Assembly (NCBI GenBank): GCA_030562195.1
Contig: CM060201.1
Location: 28,440,067-28,504,066 of the forward strand
DNA length: 64,000 nt
From: Nipponacmea schrenckii
Taxonomy: Eukaryota > Mollusca > Gastropoda > Lottiidae
Direction: 5' to 3'
The notes under the pieces were generated by a model that made no database searches, was not told the DNA's origin, and was given only the letters and a program-made list of their open reading frames with translations. The position numbers were made by a program, and so were the translations under genes. Of the stretch, positions 59,766 through 64,000 are shown one piece after another. Positions within the stretch are counted from its first letter, which is position 1; every line of letters starts with the position of its first letter.

Positions 59766-60290
59766 ACAGACTGTTTGAAAACAGTAATGATAGGTATTGG
59801 ACAGACTGTTTGAAAACAGTAATCATAGATATTGGACAGACTGATTCAAAACAGTGATGATAGGTATTGGACAGACTGATTCAAAACAGTGATGATAGGT
59901 ATTGGACAGACTGATTCAAAACAGTGATGATAGGTATTGGACAGACTGATTCCAAACAGTGATGATAGGTATTGGACAGACTAATTCAAAACAGTGATGA
60001 TAGGTATTGGACAGACTGATTCAAAACAGTGATGATAGGTATTGGACAGACTGATTCAAAACAGTGATGATAGGTATTGGACAGACTGATTAAATACAGT
60101 GATGATAGGTATTGGACAGACTGATTCAAAACAGTGATGATAGGTATTGGACAGACTGATTCAAAACAGTGATGATAGGTATTGGACAGACCGATTCAAA
60201 ACAGTGATGATAGGTATTGGACAGACTGATTCAAAACAGTGATGATAGGTATTGGACAGACTGAAGACTGATTCAATACAGTGAGGATAG
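59766..60290. repeat. Minisatellite, 35-bp unit (ACAGACTGATTCAAAACAGT)
   Basis: About fourteen nearly identical units: ACAGACTGATTCAAAACAGT then GATGATAGGTATTGG. The high uniformity indicates recent expansion or gene conversion. Confidence 0.95.
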
Positions 60291-60850
60291 GTAATGGTCA
60301 GACTGATTCAAAACAAGATTGAATGTTAATGAACAAGCTGTTCAAAAATAGTAATGGATTCAGACGGTTTCAAAACAATAATGAATTCAAATACGCCGAC
60401 TGTTTCAAAGCAATTTTGAATTGTAATTAACAGCCTGTTTCAAAGCAATTTTGAATTGTAATTAACAGCCTGTTTCAAAGCAATTTTGAATTGTAATGAA
60501 CAGGCTTTTTCAAAGCAATTTTTTGAATTGTAATGAACAGACTGTTTTAAAACAATAATGACTTTAGATGACTGGCTGTTTCAAAACAGCAATGACTTTA
60601 GAAGACAGGCTTTTTCAAAACAGTAATGACTTTAGAAGACAGGCTGTTTCAAAACAGTAATGAATTTAAGTTAGCAGACAGTTCAAAGCAATAATGAATT
60701 ATAATGAACAGACAGTGCCAAAATAGTATTGAATTGAAATGAACAGTGGAAAAACAATATTGAATAAATATTGATAAAGTAACACTGTAAAAATGGTATT
60801 GAATTGAAATGAAAGGACTGTCAAAACAGTATTGAATTGAAGATAATAAT
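60291..60850. repeat. Degenerate continuation of the 35-bp array
   Basis: Diverged units built on CTGTTTCAAAACAGTAATGA and CTGTTTCAAAGCAATTTTGA with spacing of about 36-40 bp. It is an older part of the same array. The minus-strand frame at 60649-60894 is a translation of it. Confidence 0.8.
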
Positions 60851-62556
60851 AAATACCTTACTTTACACTGGTCAAATAGTATGTAAATGTTCAATTTCGA
60901 AACAGGATTAATGAAAGTTCTGACACAAAAACGAAAATATTGTTTGACATTCAGATGTGGGTGGAATTTAATATCAAAATATTTGTGATTATTCTAGTGG
61001 ATTATTTATGAAGAAAAATGTCTCTGTGTCTTTATTAAATTGTAACATTTCAATACATGTGCTACTGATATTATGCCATCCTTTGGGAACCGTCTTTCCT
61101 TAAAATTTTGAAAATTAAGATTTGACGTCAATGTATTGTCAAGGCAACCTGGTTTTTATGTCTGATAATAGTGGAGTTTTCTTACAATTCTTGTCACAAT
61201 ACTTGTCTTATTATTCAAAGCTTTTGCAAAATTGATGTATGAAATACGGTTAATAGCCTTTTTTAACTGGCTCTGGAGAGTGTATATGAGAATTTATTGC
61301 AAATTATGATTCAACTATCTTAGACAGTTAAAAAGTATGGCAAATATAAGTTTTAATATAAGTTAATTGATTCTGAAAATTTCTATAAGAAATATCAATT
61401 TTCTACATGTATACAACCTGATGCCTTATATTTTTATCATGAAAACACGTGGCTGTTGGCATCAGATCGGAGCAGAATATTTGGAAAAGATTTAAACCCT
61501 CATAATTTGCAAATTAAAGTGCCATATCTTCTGATTTGCAATAAATCTAATACTGAATGCAAGAGATATTTATTTCTTTAAAGGCACGGTATGCAAAATA
61601 TTTATTATTAAAATCATTGTAAATAATTCATTAATTCTGAATCTGAATTGAATTTTGGTTAAAGCTGGAGCGTTGTTATTGTTAATTAAGCAGTTCTAGG
61701 TTTAATGGTTAAACTTGTAATGATAATGATCATTCATATTTACCACAACCCATTTTTTATCGAAAATCTGTTGCATTGTAAATTGCAAGTTATGTGACCA
61801 TCTCCAGATTTGAGCTAAATTGAAAATAAAATTAAATTCAAACTTTACAGATTTTTTTTTGTTAGATGATTGTCATCTTGTCTTGCACCCTGACCAAGAT
61901 AAACCAAGATTTTGGAAATAATGTGGAAAAAAATGATTAATAATATAAAATATGATAAATGGAACACTTCTGTTAGGTTTACATTAAATTATCCTCAAGA
62001 TTTATGTGGGTTTGTGATTATCTTCTCCAAATTGAGAGGGGGGATGCATTTTTTAATGCTTTACTCAGCTAAGCTAGATTAACCTCAAATTTTCACTACC
62101 AGCATTCCTTTAATCTGGAAAGACATTGCACAAAATGGTGGTATTTGTATTTGGGCCAAGCTAGTTTGAATGTTCATAAGGACAAAACTTTGAGACGGTG
62201 TTGCAAATTTCAAAACCCAAGCGACAACAAAATTTAGCAGGCATTGTTCATGGACATAAGCTAAAATACAGAACCAAATCGCCCTAATTTCTCATAAAGT
62301 TAAAGATATTCTCCTCAAATAGTCAATGCATTAAGATGCCTTACTTCTCCGACATATATTAGCCACAGTAATGAAAAGTTACCAAGATCAAATCACTACA
62401 GAGATTGTTTTGTATTTTAACAATAATCCCTGTTATTAGATTAAAAACCTTGCTGAGAAAATAAACCTTTATTGACAGTTCAAGGGAGATAACTATGTTC
62501 TTATTATTAATTACTCTTTTTATCCATGTTAATCTATGTCTTATTGTATTTTACAG

Positions 62557-62621
62557 GGGACCCCACTGGTCAGCATGCTGGGTATACAGATGCATTTAAA
62601 AGTTTATTCGTTGCAAGAGTT
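62557..62621 (+). CDS. SNRNP70: U1 snRNP 70 kDa protein, third visible exon (start of RRM)
   Basis: Acceptor TTGTATTTTACAG|GG, donor AGAGTT|GTAAGT. Two bases complete a split codon (Trp in the family), then DPTGQHAGYTDAFKSLFVAR V. DAFKxLFVARV is the hallmark first strand (RNP2, LFVARV) of the U1-70K RRM that binds U1 snRNA stem-loop I. The next family residues (NYD) are not seen before position 64000, so the gene continues beyond the window. Confidence 0.95.
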
Positions 62622-62929
62622 GTAAGTTTCATTTTTTATCTATTGTACATGAAAATATAATCTGTAGATTTATTAACTCCATTCAACATAAGTCTCTTAA
62701 GTCAATATTAATCAAAAAATTCAAATTTAAAAGATTGGCTTATACATAGCCTTAATAAATCAAATATCAAAAAGTTCAATCCCCTGCATAGCATTTATAC
62801 AGAATATACTAAATATTTCAATGCCCTCTAAGCATTTTTACATTAAATGCTGTTAAAAAATGTATAAAAAATCTTTATACATGAAATATAAACATCCTCT
62901 CATATTTATACATCCGTCTTCATAAGGTG

Positions 62930-63460
62930 CAGAAGAGTAGGACGTAAAACTCCATTCATTTCATTTCATATTTATACATAAAATACATCCTCTCATATTT
63001 ATACATGAAATATATACAACCTCCAATATTTATACATAAAGTATATACATCCTCTCATATTTATACATGAAGTATATACATCCTCTCATATTTATACATG
63101 AAATATATACAACCTCTCATATTTATACATGAAGTATATACATCCTCTCATATTTATACATGAAATATATACAACCTCCAATATTTATACATGAAGTATA
63201 TACATCCTCTCATATTTATACATGAAGTATATACATCCTCTCATATTTATACATAAAGTATTTAGTACATACATTCTCCTATATTTATACATGAAATATA
63301 TACAACCTCCAATATTTATACATGAAGTATATACATCCTCTCATATTTATACATGAAGTATATACAACCTCTCATATTTATACATGAAATATATACAACC
63401 TCCCATATTAATACATGAAGTATATATCTCATCATATTTATACCTAAAATATATATTTTG
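62930..63460. repeat. Minisatellite, 31-bp unit (TATTTATACATGAAGTATAT)
   Basis: About fifteen units of TATTTATACATGAAGTATAT then ACATCCTCTCA, alternating with an AAATATATACAACCTC variant. It lies in the SNRNP70 intron after the RNP2 exon. The remaining sequence to 64000 holds no recognisable exon. Confidence 0.93.
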
Positions 63461-64000
63461 ATATATATTCAAAAAATCTAAATATGCTCTAATCATGATG
63501 ATATATAATGTACATGTATATATATTTATAAATGTGCTCTCATTATAGATAATTATACATGAAACATGTAATCCTTCATTATATTCAGATATCAATTCCA
63601 ATTGTTTCTTCTTTGTTTAGCAAGAAATCTTATATAAGCTTACATAGAAAGAAGAAACATGAAACAAATGTTTTTTTTTTTCATATTGAAGAATTTTAAT
63701 AATTACTACAAAGAAATGACAAGATAATCTGTAAAATATTTTTTTACATATTTTTATATAAAATGAATAAGGTAGAGATAATTGATTTGAATGTTTTCAA
63801 TTGGATAACATCATGTTTTTCCTTCACTAAAAATATGAATTGCCATTATTTTTACTGAAATGTTCTTGGCAATTTCGATTAACTCTAAATCGTAGAGAAT
63901 TTTCTAAATAATCTAAGTGATGTTAGATTTCACAAGCTTTCTATATTGTCAATTAACATTTCTCTTGTGTAATTTTAATTTCTTTGGTGTTGGTATATCA

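Larger units (their letters stand above)
59329..62556 (+). other. SNRNP70 inter-exon region with an expected exon not found
   Basis: The exon at 59266-59328 ends in phase 0, but the exon at 62557 begins with the last two bases of a codon. Direct joining shifts frame, so at least one exon of length 3n+1 must lie between or have been lost from the sequence. In animal U1-70K the missing piece is the ~18-residue charged helix before the RRM ending in a Trp codon split T|GG. I read the interval and found no such exon; about 1.1 kb of it is minisatellite. Confidence 0.8.

Noticed and set aside
1..64000. rRNA, CRISPR array, bacterial operon or canonical tRNA gene
   Set aside because: None seen; repeats are minisatellites and transposons of an animal genome, and repeat units are contiguous without unique spacers.

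Overview
This is a eukaryotic, animal nuclear window, AT-rich, with GT-AG introns, very long non-coding stretches and an unusually heavy load of minisatellites. The best lineage clue is a 2.16 kb element at 25874-28033. It has twelve tandem core repeats of about 160 bp, an ACGG microsatellite and a 3' terminal hairpin, which is the layout of the bivalve 'pearl' / Helentron-associated (HINE) elements. Together with a divergent NR1-type nuclear receptor and a single-exon Shaker channel, this points to a mollusc, probably a bivalve. Species is not determined.

Layout. 1-6427: non-coding, with a tandem duplication, a dispersed repeat and a minisatellite. 6438-11153 (+): a six-exon nuclear receptor gene of 534 aa with both zinc fingers, a long hinge, a ligand-binding domain and an AF-2 helix. 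Its intron 2 appears to use a GC-AG donor, and its intron 1 ends in seven tandem units that each resemble its own 3' splice site. 11505-11865: a large imperfect palindrome in the probable 3' UTR. 12525-52245: about 40 kb almost without recognisable genes, holding at least eight minisatellite arrays, the pearl-like element, two inverted-repeat (MITE-like) elements, several dispersed repeats and one candidate terminal exon of unknown gene (41239-41438, +).

52246-53763 (-): a complete Shaker-type (Kv1) potassium channel, 505 aa, intronless in its coding part, ending in the PDZ ligand ETDV. About 1 kb away, head to head, 54807 onward (+) is the start of U1 snRNP 70 kDa (SNRNP70). Three of its exons are visible (N-terminus to the first strand of the RRM) and it runs off the window. 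The phases of its second and third visible exons do not match, so at least one exon of 3n+1 nt is missing from the 3.2 kb between them, which is largely minisatellite. Inside its first intron, two in-phase open exons on the opposite strand (58526-58639 and 57560-57957) suggest an unrecognised nested antisense gene.

The genes are not functionally linked: a ligand-regulated transcription factor, a neuronal/muscle K+ channel and a splicing factor. Only the Shaker/SNRNP70 pair shares a compact intergenic region that could hold a bidirectional promoter; it contains a perfect CRE and CCAAT boxes. Most other predicted ORFs in the window are translations of minisatellites, of transposon repeats or of AT-rich non-coding DNA. 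No rRNA, canonical tRNA gene or CRISPR array was seen.
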